DNA of 64,000 nucleotides. Origin: Herbaspirillum sp. SJZ107 (GTDB taxonomy: Bacteria > Pseudomonadota > Gammaproteobacteria > Burkholderiales > Burkholderiaceae_D). The notes beneath the pieces are model-generated. The model had not been told where the DNA came from and did no database searches. It worked only from the letters and a program-made list of their open reading frames with translations. The position numbers and the translations under genes are program-made. The stretch is taken from contig NZ_VFNH01000001.1 in NCBI RefSeq assembly GCF_006715485.1, positions 1,798,001 through 1,862,000 of the forward strand, written 5' to 3'. Shown one piece after another: positions 38,533 to 46,966 of this stretch (positions are counted from its first letter, which is position 1; each line of letters opens with the position of its first letter).

Positions 38533-40062
38533 ATGAGCAACACCATCGAACACATCGTGGTGGTCGGCGGCGGTTCGGCCGGCTGGCTGGCCGCCGCGGT
38601 CATCGCAGCAGAACACCGCCACCTGCGCGTCACCCTGGTCGAATCGCCCGGCGTCCCGCCGATCGGCGTCGGCGAAGGCACATGGCCTTCGATGCGCGAC
38701 ACGCTGCACCGCATCGGCGTGTCGGAATCCGCGTTCTTCCGCGAATGCGACGCCGCCTTCAAGCAGGGCTCGCGCTTCGACCGCTGGGTCGACGGCAGCG
38801 CCGGCGACTATTATTTCCACCCCTTCGTCCTGCCCCAGGGCTACGGCGATGCCAACCTGGCCGCGGCCTGGCAGGCGCAGCGCCGCCACGTGCCCTTCGC
38901 CGACCTGGCCAGCTTCCAGCCGCACCTGTGCGTCGGGGGACGGGCGCCGAAGCAGGCGCGCACGCCGGAATTCGCGGCGGTGGCGAACTACGGCTACCAC
39001 CTCGATGCCGGCAAGTTCGGCCTGTTCCTGCGCGCGCACTGCGTCGAGAAGCTGGGCGTGCGCCACGTGCTGGATCACGTCGATGCGGTAGTCCCCCATG
39101 ACAATGGCGACATTGCCGGCCTGCGCCTGCGCGACGGCGGCGTGCTGGCCGGCGACCTGTTCGTCGACTGCACCGGCATGCAATCGCTGCTGCTCGGCGG
39201 CCACTACGGCGTGCCGCTGCTGCACCAGCGCCACGTGCTGTTCAACGACCGCGCGCTGGCGGTGCAGGTGCCCTACGCCACGCCGGATGCGCCGATCGCC
39301 TCGCAGACCACTTCCACCGCCCAGAGCTGCGGCTGGATCTGGGACATCGGCCTGCCGACCCGGCGCGGCATCGGCCACGTGTATTCGAGTGCCCACATCG
39401 GCGACGACGAGGCCGAAGACCAGCTGCGCGCCTACGTGGCGGCGAGCGGCGGCCCGTCCGACATTGCGCCGCGCAAGCTGCGCTTCGAACCGGGCTACCG
39501 CGAGCGCTTCTGGCAGCGCAACTGCGTGGCGATCGGCCTGTCGGCCGGCTTCATCGAGCCGCTGGAAGCGTCGGCGCTGGCCCTGGTCGAGATGTCGGCG
39601 GCGTGGCTGGCCGACGACATGCCGGCCACCCGGGCCCAGGTCGACGTGGTGGCGGACCGCTTCAACGAAGCGTTTGCCTATCGCTGGGAACGGGTGATCG
39701 AATTCCTCAAGCTGCACTACGTGCTGTCGAAGCGCAGCGACGCGCCTTACTGGATCGATCACCGCCGGCCGGAGACGATTCCGGCGCGCCTGCAGGAACT
39801 GCTCGGGCTGTGGCGCACGCGCCCGCCCTCGCGCCGCGACTTCCCGCGCATCGAGGAGGTATTTCCTTCCGCCAGCTATCAATATATCCTGTACGGGATG
39901 CAGACCCCGTTCGAGGGCGCGCCGCGCGCATCCGACCTGCCGCAGGAGGCCGACCGCCACTTCCGCGAGGCGGCGCGGCTGACGGCGCAGATGCTGCCGG
40001 CGCTGCCCTCGAACCGGGCCCTGCTCGAGCATATCCGGCTGCACGGCTTGCCGCGCATCTGA
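38533..40062 (+). CDS. flavin-dependent tryptophan halogenase family protein 1
   Basis: A 509-residue PF04820-type flavoprotein. The FAD motif GGGSAGW is at residues 12-18 and GVGEGTWP follows the second strand. Lys77 in AAFKQG aligns with the catalytic lysine of PrnA and RebH, and EPLEAS (342-347) with the substrate-side glutamate region. The halogenase signature WxWxIP is altered: residues 268-275 read WIWDIGLP. It may therefore be a diverged halogenase or another flavin monooxygenase. It starts ATG 104 bases after the receptor, within the same operon. Its substrate is unknown. Confidence 0.85.
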   Translation: MSNTIEHIVVVGGGSAGWLAAAVIAAEHRHLRVTLVESPGVPPIGVGEGTWPSMRDTLHRIGVSESAFFRECDAAFKQGSRFDRWVDGSAGDYYFHPFVLPQGYGDANLAAAWQAQRRHVPFADLASFQPHLCVGGRAPKQARTPEFAAVANYGYHLDAGKFGLFLRAHCVEKLGVRHVLDHVDAVVPHDNGDIAGLRLRDGGVLAGDLFVDCTGMQSLLLGGHYGVPLLHQRHVLFNDRALAVQVPYATPDAPIASQTTSTAQSCGWIWDIGLPTRRGIGHVYSSAHIGDDEAEDQLRAYVAASGGPSDIAPRKLRFEPGYRERFWQRNCVAIGLSAGFIEPLEASALALVEMSAAWLADDMPATRAQVDVVADRFNEAFAYRWERVIEFLKLHYVLSKRSDAPYWIDHRRPETIPARLQELLGLWRTRPPSRRDFPRIEEVFPSASYQYILYGMQTPFEGAPRASDLPQEADRHFREAARLTAQMLPALPSNRALLEHIRLHGLPRI

Positions 40063-40088
40063 AAACGATAACAACACAAAGAGACACC

Positions 40089-40844
40089 ATGCCCAACCAC
40101 GCAATCCTGAACAACGTCGACCACAAGCACCTGCGCGTCATCACCGCGCGCGGCGCAGCCTACGGCGACGCCGTCATGTCGGCCCTGACCTTCCCGGCCG
40201 AATTCCGCGAACTCCAAGCCTCGTACCCGATCGTGTTCGCCAAGAGTGCCGACGGCACCTCCTTCGACGCGCTGGCCCTGTTCGGCTTCCAGCACGGCGA
40301 AAACCTGTTCCTCGAAGAGCGCGACGGCGTTGCGCGCTGGGACGCGCCGGCAATCCCGCTGAGCCACGAGCGCCTGCCCTTCCTGATCGGGCGCGGCGGC
40401 GAGGAGCTGTCGATCCACGTCGACATGGACCACCCGCGCGTCGCCGGCGGCGACGGCGCCGTGGAAGGCGAAGCGCTGTTCCTGACCTACGGCGGCACCA
40501 GCGAATACCTGGAGCGCATCGCCTCGGTGCTGCGCACGCTGCACGACGGCCTGGACGCGGCGCGCGGCTTCACCGCGGCCCTGCTCGAACTCGAGCTCCT
40601 GGAATCCTTCGTGCTCGACATCGAACTCGACGACGGCTCGCAGAACCGCCTGGCCGGCTTCTACACCATCAACGAAGAGCGCCTGCAGGCCTTGTCCGGC
40701 GAGCGCCTGGAGCGCCTCAACCGCGCCGGCTACCTGCAGGCGATCTACATGGCGACGGCCTCGCTGTCGCAATTCCGCGCGCTGATCGACCGCAAGAACC
40801 GCACCTTGACTTCCTCCACGTCCGGCCATGCTGGCAATCGCTGA
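40089..40844 (+). CDS. SapC family protein
   Basis: A 251-residue protein matching the SapC-like family: N-terminal YPIVFAK segment, ALFGFQHGENLF, RLPFLIG and a C-terminal AIYMATASLSQF. There is no signal peptide. The name comes from Campylobacter surface-layer genes, but the biochemical function is not known, and in many proteobacteria the gene occurs beside TonB receptors and halogenase-family genes, as here. It ends overlapping the next gene by 17 bases, which indicates translational coupling. Confidence 0.85.
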   Translation: MPNHAILNNVDHKHLRVITARGAAYGDAVMSALTFPAEFRELQASYPIVFAKSADGTSFDALALFGFQHGENLFLEERDGVARWDAPAIPLSHERLPFLIGRGGEELSIHVDMDHPRVAGGDGAVEGEALFLTYGGTSEYLERIASVLRTLHDGLDAARGFTAALLELELLESFVLDIELDDGSQNRLAGFYTINEERLQALSGERLERLNRAGYLQAIYMATASLSQFRALIDRKNRTLTSSTSGHAGNR

Positions 40845-41835
40845 CAAGGTACGCGAGCTGGCCGTCGGCGAGCGCATCCCCGACGAGCTGCTGCGCGCCA
40901 CCACCCCCTACATCGTGCGCGGCCTGGCTTCCAGCTGGCCGCTGGTGCAGGCCGGACGCCAGTCGCCCGACGCCGCCGACGCCTACCTGCGCCGCTTCTA
41001 CCGCGACGCCACCGTCAATGCCATGCTCGGCAAGCCCGAGATCGGCGGCCGCTTCTTCTACAACGAGGATCTCACCGGCTTCAACTACATGTCGGTGCGG
41101 GCGCGCCTGGACGGCGTGCTGGACGAGCTGAAGGTCCAGCGCGGGATGGAGCGCCCCGGCGCCATCTACGTCGGCTCGACCACGATCGACACCGCCCTGC
41201 CCGGCCTGCGCCAGGACAACGACGTCGACCTCGGCGGACGCGACGCCCTGGCCAGCATCTGGATCGGCAACCGCACCCGCATCGCCGCCCACTACGACCT
41301 GCCGGACAACCTGGCGGTGGTCGCCGCCGGCCACCGCCGCTTCACGCTGTTCCCGCAGGATCAGCTGCCCAACCTGTACATCGGCCCGATCGACTTCACC
41401 CCGGCCGGCCAGGCCATCAGCCTGGTCGACTTCGCGGCGCCCGACCCGGTGCGCTTCCCGCGCTTCGAGGAAGCGCTGGGCCACGCCCAGGTGGCCGAAC
41501 TCGGCCCCGGCGACGCCCTGTTCATCCCGTCCATGTGGTGGCACCACGTGGAAGCGCTCGACCGCTTCAACATCCTGGTGAACTACTGGTGGCGCCAGTC
41601 GCCGGACTGGATGGACACGCCGACCAACGCGCTGATGCTGGCCCTGCTGACGATGCGCGAACTGCCGCTTGAACAGCGCCAGGCCTGGCAGGATATCTTC
41701 CGCCACTACATCTTCGAGCCCGACGAGGCCAAGCTGGCCCACATCCCGCCGCATGCGCGCCATGCGCTGGCGCCGCTGGACGACGACCGCGCGCGCATCC
41801 TGCGCGGCCAGCTACTGAAAAGAATCAACCGCTGA
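40828..41835 (+). CDS. JmjC/cupin-like domain protein (putative Fe(II)/2-oxoglutarate oxygenase)
   Basis: A 335-residue cupin-8 type protein. The facial metal triad is plausible: His155 and Asp157 in AAHYDLPDN, with His239 or His240 in MWWHHVEAL; LGPGDALFIPSMWWHHV is a family hallmark. JmjC-like members hydroxylate proteins or other substrates using 2-oxoglutarate. It overlaps the SapC gene by 17 bases and precedes a second halogenase by 10. A role in modifying the operon's receptor or an imported ligand is only inference. Confidence 0.85.
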   Translation: MLAIADKVRELAVGERIPDELLRATTPYIVRGLASSWPLVQAGRQSPDAADAYLRRFYRDATVNAMLGKPEIGGRFFYNEDLTGFNYMSVRARLDGVLDELKVQRGMERPGAIYVGSTTIDTALPGLRQDNDVDLGGRDALASIWIGNRTRIAAHYDLPDNLAVVAAGHRRFTLFPQDQLPNLYIGPIDFTPAGQAISLVDFAAPDPVRFPRFEEALGHAQVAELGPGDALFIPSMWWHHVEALDRFNILVNYWWRQSPDWMDTPTNALMLALLTMRELPLEQRQAWQDIFRHYIFEPDEAKLAHIPPHARHALAPLDDDRARILRGQLLKRINR

Positions 41836-41845
41836 AGGAGACAAG

Positions 41846-43354
41846 ATGGAGACCAAGACCATGGACACCCAGGGCACGGGCACGCCGGTGCGCCGGATCG
41901 TGATCGCCGGCGGCGGCACCGCCGGCTGGATGGCCGCCGCGGCGCTCTCGCGCACCCTCGGCAAGCGGCTCGACATCAAGCTGGTCGAATCCGACGAGAT
42001 CGGCACCGTGGGCGTGGGCGAGGCCACCATTCCCTCGCTGGTGCACTTCCACCGCCTGCTCGACATCGACGAGCGCGAATTCATGGCCGCCACCCAGGCC
42101 ACCTTCAAGCTCGGCATCAGCTTCGAGAGCTGGCGCGCGCGCGGCGAAGACTACATCCACTCGTTCGGCATGACCGGCACCGACCACTGGACCGCCGGCT
42201 TCCAGCACTTCTGGCTGAAGGGCCGCGCGCGCGGCCTGGCGCACGACTACGGCGACTATTGCCTGGAACTGCTCGCCGGCAAGGAACACCGCTTCGCGCA
42301 CCTGCCGAATCAGGGCCTGAACTACGCCTACCACCTGGACGCCACCCGCTACGCACGCTACCTGCGCCGCTTTTCCGAGCATTTCGGGGTCGAGCGCATC
42401 GAGGCCAAGATCGAGAGCGTGGAAGCGCGCGACGGCAGTATCTCCGCACTGCTGCTGGACTCCGGCAAGCGCATCGAGGGCGACCTGTTCATCGACTGCA
42501 CCGGCTTCCGCTCGCTGCTGCTGGGCCAGACCCTGGGCGTGGAATACGAGGACTGGTCGCAATGGCTGTTCAACGACAGCGCGATCGCGGTGCAGACCGA
42601 GTCCAGCGGCCCGGCGATTCCGATGACCCGCTCGATCGGGCACGACTGGGGCTGGCAGTGGCGCATCCCGCTGCAGCACCGCACCGGCAACGGCATCGTG
42701 TATGCCAGCCGCTACGTCGACGACGATACGGCGCGCGCCGCGCTGCTCGGGAACATCGAGGGCAAGGTGCTCACCGAGCCGCGCGTGATCCGCTTCAAGC
42801 CGGGCCAGCGCAAGCAGGTCTGGGCCGGCAACTGCGTCGCCCTCGGCCTGGCCAGCGGCTTCCTGGAACCGATCGAGTCGACCAGCATCCACCTGATCCA
42901 GCGCGCCGTCATCCGCCTGCTGCAGATCTTCCCGACGCATGGCATCGTGAACGCCGACGTGGACGAGTTCAACGCCCAGGCGCACGAGGATATTCGCACC
43001 ATCCGCGACTTCATCATCCTGCACTACAAGGTCACCAACCGCCGCGACACGCCGTACTGGACGGATGCAGCGACGATGCAGGTGCCCGACTCGCTGCAGC
43101 ACCGCATCGACCTGTTCCGCGACACCGGCCGCGTGTTCCGCCTGCAGAACGAGCTGTTCGCCGAGAACTCGTGGGTGCAGGTGATGCTGGGCCAGGGCCT
43201 GAGCCCGGCCAGCTACCACCAGAGCGCCGACCTGATGGGCGACGAGGAACTGGCCGGCTTCCTGGACGGCATCCGCGCCAACGTGCGGCGCACCGCCTCG
43301 CAGCTGCCGCAGCACGCGGACTACGTCAAGCAGTACTGCGGCAGCAAGCCCTGA
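41846..43354 (+). CDS. flavin-dependent tryptophan halogenase family protein 2
   Basis: A 502-residue PF04820 flavoprotein with all canonical halogenase marks: GGGTAGW (22-28), GVGEATIPS, Lys88 in TFKLG as the catalytic lysine, the WxWxIP signature at 270-275 (WQWRIP) and EPIES at 341-345 with Glu344. By motif it could form HOCl/HOBr-lysine adducts and halogenate an electron-rich ring. No flavin reductase gene is adjacent, so FADH2 would be supplied by a general reductase. It ends the receptor operon. The substrate is unknown. Confidence 0.88.
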   Translation: METKTMDTQGTGTPVRRIVIAGGGTAGWMAAAALSRTLGKRLDIKLVESDEIGTVGVGEATIPSLVHFHRLLDIDEREFMAATQATFKLGISFESWRARGEDYIHSFGMTGTDHWTAGFQHFWLKGRARGLAHDYGDYCLELLAGKEHRFAHLPNQGLNYAYHLDATRYARYLRRFSEHFGVERIEAKIESVEARDGSISALLLDSGKRIEGDLFIDCTGFRSLLLGQTLGVEYEDWSQWLFNDSAIAVQTESSGPAIPMTRSIGHDWGWQWRIPLQHRTGNGIVYASRYVDDDTARAALLGNIEGKVLTEPRVIRFKPGQRKQVWAGNCVALGLASGFLEPIESTSIHLIQRAVIRLLQIFPTHGIVNADVDEFNAQAHEDIRTIRDFIILHYKVTNRRDTPYWTDAATMQVPDSLQHRIDLFRDTGRVFRLQNELFAENSWVQVMLGQGLSPASYHQSADLMGDEELAGFLDGIRANVRRTASQLPQHADYVKQYCGSKP

Positions 43355-43419
43355 GGGGCCGGCCCGCTTGGGTGCGCTAAGGTGCGCCGTTGCGGGACGA
43401 AGCGGTCTAGTATTGGCGC

Positions 43420-44100
43420 ATGCTCAAGCAAATCGCACCCGACATCTGGCACATGGAAGCCGGCATCCAGACCGCCGGCATCCCGCTCACCGCACGCATG
43501 ACCGTGGTCCGTTTCAAGGATGGCCGCGTGTGGATCCATTCGCCGGTGCGCTTCGGCCCCGAGGTGCGCGCGCAGATCGCCAGGCTGGGCGAGGTCGCCT
43601 GGATCGTGGCGCCCAACCGCGCCCACCACATGTTCATGGGCAAGTGCAAACAGGCGTTCCCGGACGCCCGCCTGTACGGCGCGCCCGGCCTCGAGCGCAA
43701 GCGCTGGGACCTGGCCGACCTGCATCCGCTCGGCGACGCGGTCGAACCCGCATGGGCCGCCGACCTCGACCAGGTGCTGGTGCGCGGCATCCCGCTCGTG
43801 AACGAAACGGTATGGTTCCACAAGGCGTCGGCCACGCTGATCGCGACCGACCTGCTGCAGTGCTGGTGCGGGCAGCTCGACTGGCGCGCGGCGGCCTATG
43901 CGCGCCTGACCGGCGTGCGCGGGCACCTCGACGTACCGCACACGGTGCGCCTGGCCACGCGCGACCGCGCCGCCGCCACGGCCAGCCTGCAGTCGCTCCT
44001 GCGTTGGCCGTTCACGCGCGTGATCACGGCGCACAATGCGATCATCGAACAGGACGCGCACGGGGCGGTCGAACGGGCGCTGGCCCGGTTCAGCCGCTGA
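43420..44100 (+). CDS. DUF4336 domain protein
   Basis: A 226-residue soluble protein of the DUF4336 family, related in shape to metallo-beta-lactamase hydrolases. It shows the WIHSPVRF and VAPNRAHHMF segments but lacks the full HxHxDH metal motif of active members. The function is unknown. No ribosome site precedes the ATG; a -10-like TAGTAT at 43408-43413 lies so close that transcription may begin at the start codon (leaderless). It is 65 bases from the halogenase operon and may be independent of it. Confidence 0.8.
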   Translation: MLKQIAPDIWHMEAGIQTAGIPLTARMTVVRFKDGRVWIHSPVRFGPEVRAQIARLGEVAWIVAPNRAHHMFMGKCKQAFPDARLYGAPGLERKRWDLADLHPLGDAVEPAWAADLDQVLVRGIPLVNETVWFHKASATLIATDLLQCWCGQLDWRAAAYARLTGVRGHLDVPHTVRLATRDRAAATASLQSLLRWPFTRVITAHNAIIEQDAHGAVERALARFSR

Positions 44101-44124
44101 GCAGCCACCAAGTATCCACAGCTG

Positions 44125-44153
44125 TTGCCGACCTGTAGGCAAAGGATTAACAT
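44125..44153 (+). promoter_or_regulatory. promoter candidate for the TPR/TonB-C gene
   Basis: TTGCCG at 44125-44130, a 17-base spacer and TAACAT at 44148-44153. The predicted start lies about 20 bases before the ATG at 44179. Confidence 0.5.
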
Positions 44154-44178
44154 CGGTGTTTTAATTACCGGAAACACC

Positions 44179-45147
44179 ATGTCCTCTTTCCGCCGCCTGA
44201 CCGGCGCCGCCGCGGGCGCCCTGTGCCTGTCGGCCGCCGCCGCGGTACCCGCCATCGCCGCCGCCGATGCCTGCGCCACGCGCGACAAGTGCATGGATGC
44301 CATCATGGAAGCGGCGCGCGACGGCCGCCAGCTCGACGAAATGGCGCTGATGCGCGCGCTGCCGCGCAACTACGGCACCCGTCCGTCGCCGGCCGCCGCG
44401 CATCCGGCCCCGGACGCGCGCAGCGACGATACGCTCGCGGTCGGCGAACCCGACACGGTGCTGATCGCCCTGCTGCGCGACGCCAACCGCGCCGGCCTGC
44501 CGGCGCCCGAGCGCCACCGCGCGCTGGCGCTGGCCTACCTGCAGGCCAACAAGCCGGCCGACGCCGAGCTCGAACTCGACGAAGCGATCGCCAACCAGCC
44601 CAGCTACGCGCCGTACTGGCTGGACCTGGCGGAAGTCCATGCGCGCCAGGGACGGCACGACAAGGCGGCAGCGGCGCTGGTCGTCGCCACCGACTGGACG
44701 GTCGACGCCGGCGCCCTGCGCCAGGCCTACGCCCGCGCGGCCCAGCGCGGCGGCAGCGGCGCGCCCTACGCGCAGGCGCTGCAGCTGCTGGGCGCCCGGA
44801 CCGAAGCCCTGGCCCGGCGCGAAGCGGCGCTGGCACCGCGGCCGCTGGCAAAGGACCGCGGCGTCAAGGGCGAGCCCATGCCCATCATGCGCTTCGATAC
44901 CTGCATCAGGCCCGAGTACCCGCGCTCATCGCTGCGCAACGAGGAAACCGGCATGGTCCAGCTCGACTTCCTGGTCGATGCCGAGGGCAAGCCGGTCCAG
45001 ATCCGCAAGGTCCGCTCCAGCGGCTATGCGGACCTCGACAACGCCACCCTGCTGTCGCTGTCGGCCTGCAGCTTCAAGCCGCTGGTGGTCGACGGCAAGC
45101 CGGCCGCGGCCTGGGCCGCGGTGCAGTACGTCTGGACGCTCGAATAA
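44179..45147 (+). CDS. TPR protein with C-terminal TonB-like domain
   Basis: A 322-residue protein with a signal peptide ending in AIAAAD. Residues 110-200 are alpha-helical and resemble two or three TPR units (YLQANKPADAELELDEAI). The last 80 residues form a TonB C-terminal domain (CIRPEYPRSSLRNEETG, VQIRKVRSSGYADLDNA). There is no classical cytoplasmic membrane anchor with a proline-rich spanner, so it is probably a periplasmic TonB-like accessory rather than the energy transducer. It could serve the nearby receptors. Two cysteines near the mature N-terminus are visible. Confidence 0.8.
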   Translation: MSSFRRLTGAAAGALCLSAAAAVPAIAAADACATRDKCMDAIMEAARDGRQLDEMALMRALPRNYGTRPSPAAAHPAPDARSDDTLAVGEPDTVLIALLRDANRAGLPAPERHRALALAYLQANKPADAELELDEAIANQPSYAPYWLDLAEVHARQGRHDKAAAALVVATDWTVDAGALRQAYARAAQRGGSGAPYAQALQLLGARTEALARREAALAPRPLAKDRGVKGEPMPIMRFDTCIRPEYPRSSLRNEETGMVQLDFLVDAEGKPVQIRKVRSSGYADLDNATLLSLSACSFKPLVVDGKPAAAWAAVQYVWTLE

Positions 45148-45159
45148 GCGCATCCAACC

Positions 45160-45726
45160 TCAGTGCGGGCCGATGTGCTCGTACAGGATGATGCAGCCGA
45201 TCGCGATCAGCACCAGGCCGCCGGCCAGTTCGGCGCGCTTGCCGACGATGCGGCCGAGGCCACGGCCGAGCATCACGCCCAGCGTGACCATCACGAAGGT
45301 GGCCAGGCCGATGGCGCCGGCGGTGGTGAAGATGTTGGCGTCGATCAGCGCCAGGCTGGCGCCGACCACCATGGCGTCGATACTTGTGGCAAAGCCGGTG
45401 ATCGCCAGCAGCCAGAACGAATGCTTGCTCGGTTTCTCGTCGTCGTCGTCGCCCGCCGCCAGGCTTTCGCGGATCATGCGCAGGCCCAGCACGACCAGCA
45501 GCGTGAACGCGATCCAGTGGTCCCAGGCTTCGACGTAGGGGGCCGCCACGTGTCCCAGCGCCCAGCCGACCAGCGGCGTCAAGCCTTCGATGACGCCGAA
45601 GATGATGCCGGTGCGCAGGGCTTCTTTCAGGTGCGGACGCTGCAGGGCCGCCCCCTTGCCAATGGCGACGGCAAAGGCGTCGGTGGACATGGCGAGGGCG
45701 ATGGCGGCGGTGGCGAGGAAATTCAT
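45160..45726 (-). CDS. mntP: manganese efflux pump MntP
   Basis: A 188-residue inner-membrane protein with six predicted helices. The repeated metal-binding motifs of MntP are present: [14 protein letters not shown] in helix 1 and [13 protein letters not shown] in helix 4, both with conserved Asp. It exports excess Mn(II). The ATG at 45726 begins the canonical [15 protein letters not shown]-terminus; the frame stays open upstream because it crosses the riboswitch. The yybP-ykoY leader upstream supports both the identity and manganese-induced expression. Confidence 0.95.
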   Translation of the reverse strand: MNFLATAAIALAMSTDAFAVAIGKGAALQRPHLKEALRTGIIFGVIEGLTPLVGWALGHVAAPYVEAWDHWIAFTLLVVLGLRMIRESLAAGDDDDEKPSKHSFWLLAITGFATSIDAMVVGASLALIDANIFTTAGAIGLATFVMVTLGVMLGRGLGRIVGKRAELAGGLVLIAIGCIILYEHIGPH

Positions 45727-45779
45727 GTGATTCTCGGGCCGGGCAGGAACGGAGGTACGCCAGCGCGGCCCGGACAGAG

Positions 45780-45912
45780 CGCACCGGCATACCCAAGGTC
45801 TTGCCAACCGAGACGGCTGCCCGTACCACGGCACTGTGGCGCCGAGTGTGTTGATACGGGAACTTTCCGCCGCCGATAAAGCTGGGCGAAAAGCAGGCTA
45901 CTCCCCTGTGGG
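45780..45912 (-). ncRNA. yybP-ykoY manganese riboswitch
   Basis: Read on the minus strand, the leader begins with GGGGAGTAG (45906-45898) and ends with TTGGCAAGACCTTGGG around 45805-45790, the two conserved loop regions of the yybP-ykoY aptamer. Variable hairpins lie between them. The element sits about 65 bases before the mntP start. A -10-like TATGAT (45927-45922) places transcription start just before the aptamer. In E. coli the same leader induces mntP when Mn(II) is bound; the same is expected here. Confidence 0.88.
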
Positions 45913-45940
45913 ATTGCGCGCATCATACTACAAGCGCAAT

Positions 45941-45975
45941 AAAAAACCCAGCGCGGGCACGGGGCCGGCGCTGGG
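45941..45975 (-). terminator. terminator after glk
   Basis: On the minus strand CCCAGCGC (45975-45968) pairs with GCGCTGGG (45954-45947), followed by TTTTTT and ATTG. It ends the GH3-glk transcript and separates it from the mntP promoter directly beyond. Confidence 0.88.
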
Positions 45976-45997
45976 AAAGGGGCAGACAACCGGGAAT

Positions 45998-46966
45998 TCA
46001 GGCGCCGGGGTGGGCCGCCACGTGGTCGGCCAGCATGGCGGCCGCGCCGCGCAGCGCCGGATAGGGTTCGGTAACGACCCAGGTCGGCACCCGCGCCAGC
46101 CAGGGCTGCAGCCGGCCCTTGGCCTCGAAGCGGGCGCGGAACGCCGATGCGTGGAACAGGCGCCCCAGGCGCGGCACGATGCCGCCGCCGATGTACATGC
46201 CGCCGGTGGCGCCCAGCGTCAGCGCCACGTTGCCGGCCACGCAGCCCAGCACGGCGCAGAAGACGTCGACGCTCTCGCGACAGGCGCCGCTCGTGCCGTC
46301 GATCGCGCGGGCGCTGATCTGCGCCGCGGGCAGGCGTTCGCCGGACAGCACGCGGTGGATCGCTTCCAGCCCGGCGCCCGACAGCAGGCGCTCGGCCGAC
46401 ACGTGGCCGTGCTCCTCCAGCAGTGCTTCCAGGATGCGGATTTCCTGCTTCGTGGTCGGCGCGAAGCTGGCATGGCCGCCCTCGCCCGGCAGCACGATCC
46501 AGCGTCCCGCATGCGGTACCAGCGCCGACACGCCGAGGCCGGTGCCGGGCCCGACCAGGCCGAGCGGACGGTCCAGCGGCGCCACGCATGCGGGGCCGAC
46601 CCGCTCGCGTCCGGCGTCGCCCAGGTGCGGCAGCGCCATCGCCAGCGCGGCGAAGTCGTTCACCACCAGCAGCGTGTCGAGGCCGAATGCGCTGCGCAGG
46701 GCTGCCGTCGAAAAGCGCCAGTGGTGGTTGGTCATGGCGACCACGTCGCCTTCGACCGGCGTGGCGATCGCGATCGCGGCGTGGCGCAGTCCGTCGACCG
46801 CCATCCCGCGCGCGCGGGCACCGGCCAGGTAGGCGGCCAGCGCGGCGTCCAGGGTCGGGTAGTCGCTGCAGGCCAGCACCTCGACGTCGCTGAAGGCGCG
46901 GCTGTCGGCTTCGGCCTGCAGCGCAAAGCGGGCGTTGGTGCCGCCGATGTCGGCCAGCAGCCTCAT
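45998..46966 (-). CDS. glk: glucokinase
   Basis: A 322-residue ROK-independent Glk-type hexokinase. The ATP phosphate motif DIGGTNARF is at 6-14, the catalytic Asp104 in VVNDFAALA, GPGTGLG near 137-143, and a PGEGGHASF glucose-contact region follows. It phosphorylates free glucose to glucose 6-phosphate in the cytosol. Its ATG overlaps the stop codon of the GH3 beta-glucosidase by four bases, so it is coupled to glucose release from beta-glucans. Open frame upstream of 46966 is not part of the gene. Confidence 0.95.
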   Translation of the reverse strand: MRLLADIGGTNARFALQAEADSRAFSDVEVLACSDYPTLDAALAAYLAGARARGMAVDGLRHAAIAIATPVEGDVVAMTNHHWRFSTAALRSAFGLDTLLVVNDFAALAMALPHLGDAGRERVGPACVAPLDRPLGLVGPGTGLGVSALVPHAGRWIVLPGEGGHASFAPTTKQEIRILEALLEEHGHVSAERLLSGAGLEAIHRVLSGERLPAAQISARAIDGTSGACRESVDVFCAVLGCVAGNVALTLGATGGMYIGGGIVPRLGRLFHASAFRARFEAKGRLQPWLARVPTWVVTEPYPALRGAAAMLADHVAAHPGA

